A DNA stretch of 64,000 nucleotides from Cryptomeria japonica (taxonomy: Eukaryota; Streptophyta; Pinopsida; Cupressales; Cupressaceae): the NCBI RefSeq assembly GCF_030272615.1, contig NC_081413.1, positions 16,008,285-16,072,284 of the forward strand. Direction: 5' to 3'. The translations under genes and the position numbers were made by a program. Within the stretch, counting starts at the first letter, position 1; every line of letters starts with the position of its first letter. The notes under the pieces are model-generated. The model did not search any database and was not told the origin of the DNA. It saw only the letters and a program-made list of their open reading frames with translations. Positions 1 through 12,239 of this stretch are shown piece after piece.

Positions 1-3000
1 CTATTCAATCATGACAACAGTGCCTTTCCTTTTATGCCGATTTGTACAACTCAAGAGTTGATAGTGCAATTGCATTCATATGTTTATATTGAATAATTAA
101 GTATTATTATTTTTGTGTTTTTGGTCTCCTATTTTTGCATCCATCTTTATTTCGGAGTGAATTCTGCTTTAGATAAGATGTTTACATATTTTTGTCAATA
201 TTTTTTTTCTTTAATCCATATCCAGTCCTTGTAAATATGTAGGCAGGCATCTCCTAAGGTGTTGTTGAACTACAGGTTTTATGCTTAAAATCTTCGGAGA
301 TTAGCCACAATGATCAAGATCACATGCTCTACAAGCCATAGTGTCAATTGATTTTTGGCTTGTTTCCCATTCCAGGTCACATGGCTCTAGCGCTTATTTT
401 CTGAGCCTCTGTGAATATTGTGGCTACTTTATTGTTGCAAGAGTGGATGTCTCTCAAGAATACTGAGTACTGATTATAGATATTCCAATTATTGGGGTAT
501 CTAAAAACATCTAAAGTTTTTTGTTTTTGATTTTTCATAATTATTATTTTGTTTTTTAAATGATCCCTGTTTGCTTTGTGTAGCTTTTGCTTTCCGACAT
601 AATATTACCTTGTGGGAGCAGCAGCTTTGCTGTTACAATTTCTATTTTTTTTTGTAAACTGAAAATTTGAAACATTACTGTGATTTTATCCTTCATTCCT
701 GTTCATGAATGAACTGTGCAAATGATTTTATTTGACATAGAATGTGATCGACATGGTTGGCAGATATGAATCATTTACAAATGAGACTGGAGAGCTGTTT
801 TTGACGGTTGAAAAATGGCATTAGCATGACGTATACTAAGGAGTTCTCCAGCTTCTAGGTTTTGCAGGCTTTTTTAATGACTGCTTTTGGTTAAGATTAA
901 GGCTTGATCTTAATCTAATCAAGAGTTGTCATGTGCAAATTTACCAATTTTTTTTGTGAGCTACTTGTTTATGGTGATTTCAGCACTAGATATGCAGACA
1001 TTTTTCTTTTAAGAGCTGTATTGACTCCTTGGTGTTTCATGCCCAAGGAGCTAAGTTACAGTTCATAGACATTTATTTGGAATGTTTTCATTGAATATTT
1101 TGAATTACATAAAATCTCACAAATGATTTGTGGCTATGTGTATTCTACTTTAAAACTTGTCTTTTGGAGGACAGATTGCATCCTGGTATATGAATAGAAC
1201 TAATAATTTTGGTTCTCTAGTTCTTTTTTCATGTCATTTTCGTCTCTCCTGAACTGATATCGAATTCAACACCACACAGAATAATCTAATCATTTTGATT
1301 TTTACATGCTACCAAATTCATGATTGGCCATTAAAAGCAACCATCTTTGTAGAAGAGAATTTCATATTAAGAATTCAAGCTTTCCATCATGAAACTATCA
1401 ACAAATACGAATGAGAAATGACCTTTCTCGTTTAGATTTGTACGAGACTCATGGTCTTGCAGATTCCTTAATTTTCAATTTGCTATATATATATATATGT
1501 ATATGTATGTATGTGTCAAAACCATCCCTAATTAACAACCCTGAAAAAGAAATGATCCTTGTGCTTTTATCACAATTTCTGGCAAATTACACTTATTTCT
1601 ACAATCCATCACTGCACTTGGTGCCAAAAATTTGCTTTCGTAGCTCTTACAGTTCATACCCAATTTGCAGTCCCAAGTGTAGCCATACATCATTAAATAA
1701 TCTAAATATTGTTGACCTTCAGAAGAGTTCGTTATTTTCGGTGATGCTAGTCACAGAACATAGTTTCCACTGTTCTTCATTCTGCCCAAAATTGCAATGG
1801 CAAGATTGATCTGGTTTGATACTGAACAATTCAAACAGATTTTGTATCACATTTACTTACTTTATCCTGGCATAAGGAGTTGTGTACTTGTTGTACCACC
1901 AAATTATATATTGTGTATGGCCTTCAGAATCAACTCTGCTGTATCCAATACAAGACCTAGATACAAATATACTTAGTTTGAACTCAAGGCTGACTTAGTT
2001 TCAAACCATTACTTGACTGTGTACAGTACCCGAGGACATTTGATTCAGCTTCTAACTTGTGATAGAACTCCAGCAAGACATAGTTGATAGTAGATACAAT
2101 ATGTCTTCTAGGCTTACTTCTTCAGGAAGCCAAGGATACAAAGAACCAATACATATGATTTGATCTATGCTATGGTGTTTAGGTATAATCATCTTTAATA
2201 CTTGGTATTGGTGGAACATTTGTCCCTCAATAAATTTCTGGGTCCATTTGAACCAGGCAGTTGGTTTATTGGAGATATTTGTAGTTATTTTTGATGTTCA
2301 TGTTTGTGGGGTTTTCAATTAAGCTTTTCTGTAAGAAGCAAAGTTTAAGTGGAAATTACCTATAAAATAGTTTAAGGTATTAGAGCAGGACATGTTTGTG
2401 TGAAGAAGTTTTATGAATAGGTCCAAAGAGATTATGCCTTGGAAAAGTGTAGTTTCCTTCCTATACCTGAAGTATTGCCCCATACCTTTGTAAGAAATCT
2501 CTACTTTCTAATGTTTAATTTGCTATTTCAAAAATATCACCTTTTTTACGATTCAATATATTTAGATATTTCATCCAAAATTTGCATTTGTATGTCAAAA
2601 AAAAGTCAGATAAACTATTTGAAAATTCAGAATTTTAGATTCTAGTTATACAATTCGGATTTAAACATTATATGTCTAGGAATTTGGATTAGGGTTTACA
2701 ATAGTGGTTACTCATTTTTGTTTATAGGGTCTATAATAGCAGCATGAGATGCACGATCTTGGCCTTTTGGATGGACATAAAATATGGATTGATGTTGGAT
2801 ACTCATGGGGAATGTAATAGAAAATTAGAAGTTAATTATTGTTGGAAAAAGTCATAAAGGAATTGTAATTGGGGAAAGGAAAGTTATATGCCATGGTCTT
2901 AAATAAAACCTTTTTCTAAGAGACTCTAGTGGTGGAGGTTACAATCCTATTAATTAAAGGATATTGGATGAAGTAGCAGTACACGTTTATTAATTAAAGG

Positions 3001-4181
3001 CTAATAAAGAAGAATTATATTACTGATTTGTATGATTGTAGCAAAGTGATTAAGCGAATGACTTGGTTCGACAAGTTATACTTTTTTTTGATGACACTTA
3101 TTGAGGGTTACCAAAACATCAATATCCCAATTGGCAATTAACGGCAACATTTCATTGGCCAAAAATGATTGGCCAATAAATGGAAGTAGACAAGGCAAGA
3201 AATAACCACTTTGGAATAAATTTGTGATTGCATTTTGTTGGAATAAACTCTTTTTGGTTAGATTGCAGTGAACCACAAGGTTTTCACTAAATACCTTGCA
3301 TCAAGAAAAACCCATACAATGGGGGTTGAGCTTGACCTTTAGTCATTGGCCTATATTTTTATTAAAGCTTTGAGATATAAAGTTTACACCTAGGAGGACT
3401 ACTTGTTTTGAGAATATGAAATGGAAAGGTATAGTGGCATATAATTAAAGTTAAATTATTTCTTCACGAAGAGACCAGTTGGTTCGCAGGAATTATTTCT
3501 TCATATTGATGGTTTGAAGTCCATTAAAGGGTTTCTCAAGGCTTTGAAAGAAGATACTCACGAAGCATATCAGAGGTTGTTGGTAGCTTAATAATAGGAC
3601 AATTCTTTAGTACTAGCTTGAGGAGAAAAAGATAGCTAAAAGCACTCAGAAGTTTAACTGATCTATTTTCTCCATCTAGATAAAGGATGGTAAGCCTTGC
3701 TACAGGGGTCATTTACTCCAAGAGTTTTGTTTGCTTTAGTTGCAAATATGTTTGGTTGAAGGGACGCAAGTGTAATATTGAAGACAATGAGAACTGGCAA
3801 TGCATCATGAAGATGCTATGATAATAGAAGGAAGCACTCATGTGGAGCACCATTAGTGACAATGAGAAATGATTAATGCAGGAACATCCTTGGTGAAATA
3901 AATTCATTTGGCATTTTTATGACTTATCTTAGAGTCTTTAGGGTATGACACCATGTTGAATTATATTTTGTCAAAATTTGACAAAATGCCATTGTTGGGA
4001 TTTATCTTATCATGATCATCACTAAGATTATTTTCCAATCTTGTTCTCAACATAATTTTAGAGAACCCTAGTTAAATGTAGAGGTCAAATTATTTTTATT
4101 CTAACTTGGAAATGGAGTCATGTTTGAGATTTTTTAATTTTCTCTTCCAATATTTAATTCAATTATTTTTTTTATCTTTAC
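1..4181. other. AT-rich non-coding stretch, no gene recognised
   Basis: I see no recognisable gene here. The open frames are short, lack family motifs and are rich in Ile/Phe/Leu, as expected for random AT-rich DNA. A TA/TG microsatellite lies near 1,483-1,514. A plus-strand frame around 3,474-3,590 reads like decayed protein (ending in a run like LKALKEDTHEAYQRLLVA, then stop) but matches nothing I know. The stretch could be old transposon DNA or an intron. Confidence 0.5.
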
Positions 4182-4625
4182 TATGTCGAGAGGTGTAACA
4201 CTACAATGGCACCCAAAGATCTTATCCGTGTCGTTTTTTGAAAGAGGCAAGTTTCTAATTCATTAATGATATAGTAGATTATTAAGTTGGTAAAATTCCA
4301 TTTTTCAAATGATTTTTTTTATCTAGTATGATTACTCTTTAAATTCATGTCTAGAGGTGTAACACTCCAATGGCACCCAAGATCTTATCCGTGTCGTTTT
4401 TTGAAAGAGGCAAGTTTCTAATTCATTAGTGACAGTTGATTATTAAGTTGGTAATATTTTTTTTTAATATGTGTAACACTACAATGGCACTCAAAGATCT
4501 TATCCGTGTCGTGAGGCAAGTTTCTAATTCATTAATGACATAGTAGATTATTAAGTTGGTAAAATTCCATTTTTCAAATGATTTTTTTTATCTATAACTA
4601 TAAGTATGATTACTCTTTAAAAGTA
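4182..4625. repeat. Three-copy tandem repeat
   Basis: Three head-to-tail copies start with GTGTAACACTACAATGGCAC or a close variant near 4,193, 4,357 and 4,470. Each runs through ATCTTATCCGTGTCG and GGCAAGTTTCTAATTCATTA. The first and third copies also share TAAAATTCCATTTTTCAAATG and the following T-rich tail; the middle copy lost part of it. The spacings are therefore unequal (about 164 and 113 bp). Copies are very similar, so the expansion is recent relative to the surrounding decay. No coding potential. Confidence 0.85.
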
Positions 4626-5214
4626 ATGCATTCGATATGATTTGGTAGTGTTTGTAAGTTTCTAAATTTTGGACACTTTTCTCTCTTTGTTTTTGCTAAT
4701 TTCTTGAATATTTCTGGAGTGCAACCATAATGGGCAACAAAAGCATTGCTTCGAAGGCAAGAAATCTGAGTAGGAATGTTTGAGGACACAATTTCCAGTT
4801 GTGCTTTAAAATTTCCAAATCTGTGCGGTTCTTAGATGCAACTTTCCCTGGGGTAATAAAAAAGATGTATCTTTCATCTTCTTCCCTATAAATTATCTTC
4901 CATTTACAGTGAAGAAAAAAGTATCAAATTGAAAAAATAAACGCCTTGATATATATTGGCATAATATATATATCTTAAAATTAAAGATATATATGCTAGT
5001 TTTTATAATTTTTTCTTCCAACATAGTAGTTATATGACATATGAGTTCTTGTATTAATGGTTGCATCTGTAAGCTATAGGTGGAAGTCTTTTGAGAAGGG
5101 CACATTCATTCACATCAATTCTGTTAACAAATAAATTATTTTCGTTTAAATCTGTAAGTCATTAGATTTGTACTTTTGTAGTTATAAAATTAATTACTTT
5201 TATGTGGGATAACA
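4626..5214. other. Unassigned AT-rich stretch
   Basis: I see no gene and no clear repeat. The stretch contains a short TATA-rich palindromic section near 4,950-4,995. Confidence 0.4.
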
Positions 5215-5224
5215 TGCTCTAAAA

Positions 5225-5645
5225 AAATTTCGTGTAGTATACCAAGTTCTTTTGATAAGAACATACTTGTAAAATATTATCAAAATAGACACAAAACATG
5301 CAAAAATGAACACAATACTTGGAATAATAGGAGCAAATATGCTTATATTCATATATCAAAAACAAGTTCATTGGCCTCCTCATGAGAGAAACCTCCTTAA
5401 GAGCAATGCTCCAATGCAAATATGAATTCCTAGTCGATCTCCCTTTATTACAACTTCAATATTAAGGTCTTATTAGATACAACCAATGTGGATAATCCAC
5501 ACTCAATATGAAATTGTTACATTATTACAACTCCATCTGATACATTTTTGTTAAGTACACACAATGTAATACTATTAACCATATAATTAAAATATGATCA
5601 TTACAATGCTCAAAATAGTAAAAGTTTAGGATGTAGCCCCCTACT
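5225..5645 (-). repeat. LTR-like repeat of G2, left (3') copy
   Basis: Matches 10,365-11,214 in the same orientation, including AAAAATGAACA, CAAATATGAATTCCTAG and CACACAATGTAATA blocks in the same order. It is about half as long, with the middle deleted. On the minus strand it is immediately preceded by a purine-rich stretch (TTGAGGGCAAAGAG), a plausible polypurine tract, consistent with a 3' LTR. Confidence 0.6.
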
Positions 5646-6249
5646 CTTTGCCCTCAAGGCTTGAATTTTGGAAGCTATTGTTGAAACTCAAGTGGTGTCT
5701 TCTAGCTACAACCCCCTGTGATTGGATTAAAGCATTTGTGATGGTGTAGTTATGGAGATGGTGCAGTTGGCTAAGCATAGATTTTGGCTTGAGGATGATG
5801 GAACCTTCGTGCCTTAATTTAGGAAGTGTTAATTGAAAGTGAATGTGTTGTCTAAAGACATAAGAGAGGTGATAAAATAATGTAATTTGGAGGTTGGAGG
5901 ACATCCAACTTGTAGACTACTATGCTGAATTTTTGTAGTATGTAAAAGGTTCATAGAGTTTTAGTGCTAACTTCTATTTGTTTGCAAGCTTGTCAGATGT
6001 TAACTTATTGTATGATGAGCAAATAAGAGGGTGCACTAGTTTAATTATATAAACAAGGAACTAAGCTTATTTCTAACCAAGATACACTAAAAGGGGAGAA
6101 TAAGATCAATAGGTTTAACCTCAAATCTATGAATGAGAGGGCTGAACGCACATTGGATTTTACTCTCCCTTTTTGTTTGAGTTGAAAGTGAGCAATTGAA
6201 TGTGAGAATTAGGGCTGATGATTTGAAATTGACAGTAATCAGCATATAG

Positions 6250-7330
6250 AGGTAGTTTCAAAACAGATATGCAGCCATGAAGCATAGATCTACAAATGGA
6301 AAGTAAAGAGGAAGCTATGGCCAGAATTTGGACCAGAGATCTCGGACAATGATGCTAGGTGTCCCTGTCCAAGTTTGTTAGATGTAGACAAATGAGATAT
6401 TTTCGTATTTAGGAGGTCGCTTTGAGTGTCTCCCTAAGAATTCATTGGAAAAGTGTCAAACACTATTTGCCGATTGCTACTGCTCCAGTGTCTTTTGTTT
6501 CTTCAAAATCAGGTCTTGTGTGTCGTAGTCTCCTCTTCTTAGATCTATAATTGTTGCTTTTAGATCCCGTTACTTGCACACATAAGGGAAAAATGTTGTT
6601 GGGTTGATTTTGATTTGCCTAGGTCAAACCTTGGGTTGGAATTAACCCTTGAATTAAATTGATAAATTGAGATGGAAAGCTTTGGAGTAAAATGTTGAAT
6701 CTTATACCTCAAACTTATGGTTGATAATGGTGATGATGCAAAGGCTCTTTGAATATGATCACAAGTGTTGATGTAATAACATGACATGACAAGACATAAA
6801 GGAATCAATCATGCAAACATGCTTGGATGAAGATTGTTGCAATTTGCTGCTCCATCTTATAATGCTTAGATCTTAAAGGATATGGTGGGATGAAATGATC
6901 TCAGTACTGCTCAGTGAGTGCTTGTGGTTGGAATGCTTAAGGATGGATGGATGTGAAAATGAGTTGCAAAGATGCTCTTATATAGGGTTCTCAAGGTATT
7001 TTGTAAATGAGGCCAACCTACAACAATCATATTAAAGTATTGGGATCAGGGATCAACTAGCGAGAATTGGGCACAAACATATTGAAAAATGGGCCCTTTT
7101 GGTGGGACAAGGGCGCCTAGTGCCCTTGACCTCTAGGACAAAGCACCCTTGTCCATCGAAGAAGGGGTGAATCAAGATGGCTTTGGTGCACCCATGCTAA
7201 GGGCAAAGACCTAGATCACCATGTGATCATATGATGACAATTTTGTAGTACAAAGGCCGGAAATATGCTTGGATAAGAGCTAGGAGGAAACGCAATAAGG
7301 CAAGGGCATAAAAATGAATGTAAAATTGTA
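6250..7330 (-). repeat. Divergent copy of the 1.15-kb LTR-like repeat family (L)
   Basis: Shares with 42,370-42,570 and 61,245-61,470 an ordered set of blocks: a GTCAAACC/GGAATTAACC segment, ATATACCTCAAA, TGATGATGC, and a CATGACA...CATGCTTG segment. Homology is clear but weak by eye (roughly 60%), so this is an old copy. It also contains the inverted motif GGGCGCCTAGTGCCC near 7,110. Orientation is the same as the 41,902-43,050 copy. Confidence 0.5.
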
Positions 7331-7389
7331 AAGGGTTACAATTTATGACACTACACTTATATGGATGAAACGCAACAAGATTGTCCTCT

Positions 7390-8070
7390 TTGGTGAATGT
7401 GATTTGTTTATTTGTTTATATGGTCCTAAGCTAGGGTGAAGCTGCCCCCAAAATTTGGAGGAGATATGCTTAGTGGTTGAGAGTTGAATCAATTACTTGT
7501 ATGTTGGAACTACATGGAGGTAGGATGTGAAGGATGGTGAAATTTGGTCATACATGGCCTCATATGGTCTCATCTTGGTGGTATAATGATATGAGATGTT
7601 GTACCACCTTTCCACAAGGGGTGACCATTTAGCCTTTTGAGTTTGTTGTTGAAGCGAAGTGACATAAATAAGTCTTGAAGCATCTATTTACTCTCTATTT
7701 GACTAGTAGTTTGTTAGTGATATTTTGAGCTTATTTTCAATTGTGTTCCTTGTAGCTTGAATAGTTCGTGCTAAAGGTTACTAATGAAGGTGGAATCAGT
7801 GTCACAAACAATGGATGTGTGCATACCATGAAGGTAGAAGATTTGGTTAAGGAAGACTTGGGCAACAATGGATGCTTTATTAGGATGGTCCAATTGGGTG
7901 AAGTGTACATACTTGGATAGACAATCATCCACCATAAAAATGATTGATGATTTTTTGCCTGACTTAGGCAACTTGTCAATAAAATTGAAGGAAATGTTTG
8001 TCCCTTATTGTGTTGGCACAAATCTCATTCGTTACCTAACTTTGTGATAGTATTTTTTATACTTGCCTAG
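7390..8070 (-). pseudogene. Ty3/gypsy integrase remnant (G2)
   Basis: The frame read between 8,021 and 7,771 matches the integrase catalytic core of plant Ty3/gypsy elements: FNFIDKLPKSGKKSS, then IFMVDDCLSKYVHFTQLDH (family consensus VVDRLSKYAHF-L-HP), then LHGMHTSIVCDTDSTFISNL (LHG-P-SIVSDRD--F-S). Beyond a stop the reading continues as HELFKLQGTQLKISSKYH and QTNSQIE, matching the ELFKLQGT-L-SSAYHPQTDGQTE block. The second catalytic Asp lies in the CDTDS motif. Stops, a His-to-stop change at the YHPQT block and loss of the downstream domain make it non-functional. It would insert retroviral cDNA in a living element. Confidence 0.85.
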
Positions 8071-8559
8071 GAAAAAGTTCATACATATATAAGAAGTTTG
8101 TGACCATTTAGAAGGGGATGCATGTAACTTCTGTTTGGCCTAAAGAGTAGAATTTATTGAAAGACCAATCATTCTTTCTAAGCAAATATTAGTTATCATA
8201 AGTGTATATTGGCTCAGTTGTGGGGTCAATTGATAGCTAATGAATAAGTTGTTGAATTTGCACATCTTGGTGTCATTCTTATCCTTTAACTAATTTGGAG
8301 TTGGTAAGGAAAAAGCGTATAGTGTCTCATGGTTTTCCAAATTTTGAGAAGGTGCATCTACCATCATATTCTTCTTTTGCACTTTGTAAATAATTTCATA
8401 AGCATAGACTAATAATTTGGTAACCAATTTTTGTTAATTTGGCAAAGAGACTCTTGTTCTAAGAGATACTTAAAGGCTATAATGATCTTTTTTGCCGTAG
8501 AAATGTTGTCCCAACAATAATGGTCTATGTTTTTTTTTCACATTATGAAGAATGGATAA

Positions 8560-8878
8560 CATTTACCTCTCATAGGTAGATTGGACCACATCTATGAGGG
8601 CCTTGCTAGTGAATGCCAAAAGTCTTCTTTCTTGCATCAATGACTAATTGTTTTGAGAAAAATGGCATGGCAAGTATTGGTGTGTTACACATGGCACGCT
8701 TGAGAACTCCTAAGGCTTTGTTGCTTTGGAACACATGCAGGCATTTTTTCCTTTTTTTGAACATAATCAATAGAGGAGTTGTAGTGACTTGTGAATATAT
8801 GTCAAGGAGTAATTGCAAGTCTAGAGAGTTGGCTGAATTATCCATTCTAGTCATTTGCACAACAAAATAGTGAGCCAT
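8560..8878 (-). pseudogene. Ty3/gypsy RT-RNase H junction remnant (G2)
   Basis: The minus-strand frame contains ALGVLKRAMCNTPILAMPFF followed by SKQLVIDARKKTFGIH. This matches the start of the gypsy RNase H domain (F--LK-AM---PVLALPDFSK-F-IETDASG-GIG). The upstream thumb is represented only by a short KKRKKCLHVFQSNKA piece; the palm with the YVDD box is absent, so the reverse transcriptase has been deleted internally. A shadow ORF exists on the opposite strand over the same bases and is not considered real. Confidence 0.75.
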
Positions 8879-9480
8879 GATTCTTTGGGATCCTTTTTTG
8901 AGTAACTTCTCTACGTCTGATGTGAGGCAATAATTTTGGTAGGTCTTGCTATCACACCCTTCAGAGTATATTGTTGCCCATTAGTAAAGAATTGGATCCA
9001 TAGTTCAACGAAATCCCTTAGGTTGTTTCCTAAAGTAAAAAGCATTGGGTGCCCAAATTTATGTCACACTTGCCTAACTGAAGTGTGATCATATCAGATT
9101 GTAGAGTGTATCCCCCATTTAAATCCCAACATTTCAATGCTTGCCTTTACAAGTTAATTTTCTTGCACAGCGATCATCATCTCAAAATTGTTGCAAGGAT
9201 ATATAGTTAAATAGGCTGTCTGCTTGGCCATTCAAAGCTAAATGACATTATGAATGCTGCTAGAATTGATGGGTATGTTTAAGTGATGTATTTTGAATCA
9301 GCTTGATACTTTCATTGTTTGGGGTGTGGTAATCATAGCTAAGATATGCACATGAATTTTAAAATTTGAATCAACACTCTCATTTGTCTGTTAGATGTGT
9401 TCCTTGATTGGACTATCTTTTGAAGCATCCAAATTGTTAGATAAAGAAGGCACTTCCATATATTGGAGATAAAGTTTTTG
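8879..9480 (-). pseudogene. Ty3/gypsy protease C-terminal remnant (G2)
   Basis: In a broken minus-strand frame, FEMMIAVQEN is followed by a piece reading ELWIQFFTNGQQYTLKGV and IARPTKIIASHQ. The order resembles the region between the retroviral-type aspartic protease and reverse transcriptase of plant gypsy elements (LTM-F---G--V-L-G, followed by a linker). The catalytic DSG triad is not visible. Heavily mutated; the identification depends mostly on its position between gag and RNase H. Confidence 0.45.
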
Positions 9481-10145
9481 TTAAGTGCATTCTTGTATAT
9501 TTCTTATCATAATTGTAGCACAAATTCTATACTAAACGAGTGACCATTGCTTCATGTGGCAAACATTCAATGGATGGTGGTTGGGGACTTCTAATTGGCG
9601 TGGGGTAGTTGCCTTGATGTGGCAAGGGGCAAACTGATTGTTGAGTGTTGGGTTGGGGAGATTTATAGGATGATGTTGGGTGGCAAATTTATTCTCAGCT
9701 ATTTTGGTCAACATTGATGTGGTAGGCTTAAACATTTTGCCTTCAGCATGGTGTCTTCCTTCAATCCATTCATAAAACAATGAAGAAACTATTTGTCATC
9801 TCACTTATTTGATTTGCTGATTTTTCAAGCTGTGATTGGAAGTCATAGATCGAATAAGTGCCATATGTTTTTTCCAGCCATGGATACCATTTGATAGCTT
9901 CATAATCTTGGTGCAAGGAAGTGATAGAGAGCTTCTGAGCCTTGGGAATTTGATGAGTGCAAAATATTGCTACCAACTTGCAGGATAATCACCATTAAAT
10001 TTATGGAAGTCCTGTTTGGGTGTATGTCGAGTATTGCCAAGACTTTGCTGGCTTGGTGAAGTTGTCTGTCCAGATTGAGAGCTCTATCCCGTATATGGTT
10101 GTCTGTTTTATTGGAATTGTTGATTAATGACATGCTTTTTGGCAT
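9481..10145 (-). pseudogene. Ty3/gypsy gag remnant (G2)
   Basis: Minus-strand frames give AIKWYPWLEKTYGTYSIYDF, matching the gag pattern AL-WY-WL-----W--F. A region rich in Pro/His/Asn follows, and at 9,480-9,545 there is NLCYNYDKKYTRMH, a degenerate version of the gag zinc finger preface LCY-CDEKY--GH-C in which the second Cys has become Tyr. At least two frameshifts separate these pieces. Its role in a live element would be particle assembly and RNA packaging. Confidence 0.65.
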
Positions 10146-10354
10146 TAAGGCTAATCATGAATTCTATCTAATTTGTCCAACTTGGGCAAATGTTGAAACA
10201 ATTCTCAGCCAAAATCGGTTAGTGCCCACTTTTTCTACTGCATTTTGATCATCAAGATCTTGTAAGGGAAAGGTGAGAGCATGTGGTGGGTAGTTTTAGT
10301 TAGTCACAAAACTGTTGCTACTCCTTCTGAATGCAGTCCAAAGAAGAGTTGTGG

Positions 10355-11214
10355 TACTGCTTGAGATGAACTTACCTACAAACTATTATCAAATGGGAAA
10401 AAAACTTGAAAAAATGAACATATAGCTACAAATATGCTCATATTTATTTATCAGAAACAAGTATTGCTGGCCTCTTTGAGGGGCAACCTCATTGAGAGCT
10501 TTGCTCCACTACAAATATGAATTCCTAGATCTTCTATTTATTACTACTTCAATGTAAAGGGCCCACAAAAAGTGATTTACAAGGTACAAACAACGTGGGA
10601 AAAATCCATTTAAAGTAATAAATTTTGCTAAATTACCTAGGGGGAGGGTCCCAAGCCAGCAAAAGTAGTATCAGAGTGCCTAGAATGCTAGAAAAAGCTC
10701 AGCAATTCTGCAAATAAAGCTGCATGTTATAGTGTAGAAATTAAAACTAACACGAGATTTGTATCCCCTGGATTTAATCATCATGCACAAACTGTGAGCA
10801 TACTTGCTGAATAAAAATCTAACCAGATTTCCTCCCTCATTTGATCTGATCTACTCAGCAGTGCACTTGTTTTGAAGCCACATAATCTTATTATTTTCTG
10901 AAGTTCACAGGTGGTGGCTGACAAAATGTTTAGGTCAATGGTTGACAAAGTACACAGGATAGTGTCTGGCGAAGTCCATCATGGACCCAAAAATGCTACT
11001 GAACCACAACACACACCCATCCAAAGCCTTTTGTGTTCCCCAAAACACAGTTTCTATTTCATCTAATTTCTAGAGGAAGAAAGCATTCCTACTCCCAAAT
11101 TGGTAGCCTCATTAGCCGTTTGACACACAATGTAATATTAATAAATAACTAAACTATGATTATATCAATGCTTAGAATAATAAATGTTAGGACACAAGGG
11201 TCCCACTCCTAACA
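10355..11214 (-). repeat. LTR-like repeat of G2, right (5') copy
   Basis: Homologous to 5,225-5,645. On the minus strand it begins TGTTAGGAGTGGGACCC at 11,214; the inner end is near a TACCACA at about 10,355. The unit is about twice the length of the left copy because the left one has lost its middle. I could not recognise a primer-binding site next to it. Confidence 0.55.
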
Positions 11215-11912
11215 TCTTATACAAGGAGGACAATTACTCTCCTAGTCACTAGCGTAGATGGTAATTAAAATAGACAGGCCAAAGGATTTTAATCACAATT
11301 TTAAACTTTCATCATAATTGCATCTACAATACAACTAGTCAACATTTGAATAAAGGACCTATTAGTTCCATTATGAAAAAAATTAAGGTGGCTTGAAATT
11401 CCAAATTTTTTGAAACTCATGCCAAGAGGATGGGCAAGCACCGTACAAGGCTGTAATTGTGCCTTAATCAATGCTACAATTTGCAAAATGATTCACTATT
11501 GAATTTGCATATGTGCATCAATGGGAGAAGATGACCTCCTTAAATTGAGACTAAAGGGAGCTTCCAATTTGGACAAGGACCCTTGTGTAAAGCATTAATC
11601 ACCACAAGAAAATCCCCTTCTTAAAGATTGTTTTATGTCTAATACTAAATTACAAAGAACTAACCCTATCGAATTTTTGATAAGCTTTCCAAAATTCTAA
11701 ATTATGTCAAACTACTCCAAAAATTGTGGCCTATAAAGCAATTTTATGAAAAATCTATAAAATGTTAATAACTTCTGTAAAAATTACCTTCAGAGTCTGA
11801 TTTTTTTGAGAGCTTATCTTAATACATAACCCAAAACCCAGAAAAGATCAGACCCAAATTGGCATGGTTTAAAAGTTCTAATCTTGACCCAAATTGAAGC
11901 TCTGATTCCACT
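11215..11912 (-). other. Non-coding retroelement leader-like stretch
   Basis: No convincing ORF. It lies directly downstream (minus strand) of an LTR with a primer-binding site, so it reads like the untranslated leader of an LTR retrotransposon whose coding part is gone or replaced by G2. Confidence 0.4.
11893..11910 (-). promoter_or_regulatory. Primer-binding site (initiator Met tRNA type)
   Basis: On the minus strand TGGAATCAGAGCTTCAAT follows the LTR end by two bases. It differs by one base from the common TGGTATCAGAGC site, complementary to the 3' end of plant initiator methionine tRNA, used to prime minus-strand cDNA. Confidence 0.7.
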
Positions 11913-12221
11913 TGTTATGATATTTCTTGGAAATAATTGCAAAAATCAGAAATTTAGCAGATCACTACTAGGGCCACCTTCAACAATCAGGTAATAACAT
12001 ACGAATTTAATAATAGATGATATACGATATGGGAGATAATTCTCATCCTTATTTATAGGGTTAACTATGGACACTCCCATTCATCCTAATTTAGGGGTAT
12101 CAATTTATTAAGTAATATTTATGTTAGGGTTAAGCATGCCACAAGTGCTTATCCTTATTATATATCCAAATATATATTATAATATATTTTATAAAGTTAA
12201 GAATACATCATATTAGGATCA
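11913..12221 (-). repeat. 309-bp LTR with a polypurine tract on one side and a PBS on the other
   Basis: On the minus strand it starts TGATCCTAATATGATG and ends AAATATCATAACA, i.e. TG...CA termini. The preceding bases AAGAAGGGAATCTAG look like a polypurine tract and follow the integrase remnant of gypsy element G1, so it fits a 3' LTR. It is also followed by a primer-binding site, so it fits a 5' LTR too. A shared LTR between two tandem elements would explain both. Confidence 0.6.
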
Positions 12222-12239
12222 CTAGATTCCCTTCTTGTT

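Larger units (their letters stand above)
5215..11214 (-). mobile_element. Decayed Ty3/gypsy retrotransposon (G2), minus strand
   Basis: The order on the minus strand is LTR-like repeat (about 10,355-11,214), gag (10,145-9,480), protease remnant (9,480-8,880), a short RT-RNase H junction piece, integrase (8,070-7,390), then a non-coding stretch and a second LTR-like copy (about 5,225-5,645). This gag-PR-RT-RH-IN order is that of Ty3/gypsy elements. Most of the reverse transcriptase has been deleted. A separate LTR-like repeat of another family lies between integrase and the left LTR (6,250-7,330). Numerous stops and frameshifts mean no product can be made. Outer ends are approximate because the two LTR copies are of unequal length and no target duplication was found. 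Confidence 0.7.

Noticed and set aside
1-96. Possible terminal exon at the window edge (open frame ending TAA)
   Set aside because: Only about 31 codons, no recognisable family, and no supporting splice or upstream context visible.
1411-1809. 132-codon plus-strand ORF near the left edge
   Set aside because: It is crossed by a TA/TG microsatellite, has no domain and has AT-driven composition; length alone is weak evidence at this base composition.
8613-8870. Plus-strand 85-codon ORF
   Set aside because: It is the antisense shadow of the gypsy RNase H remnant, which has recognisable motifs on the minus strand.
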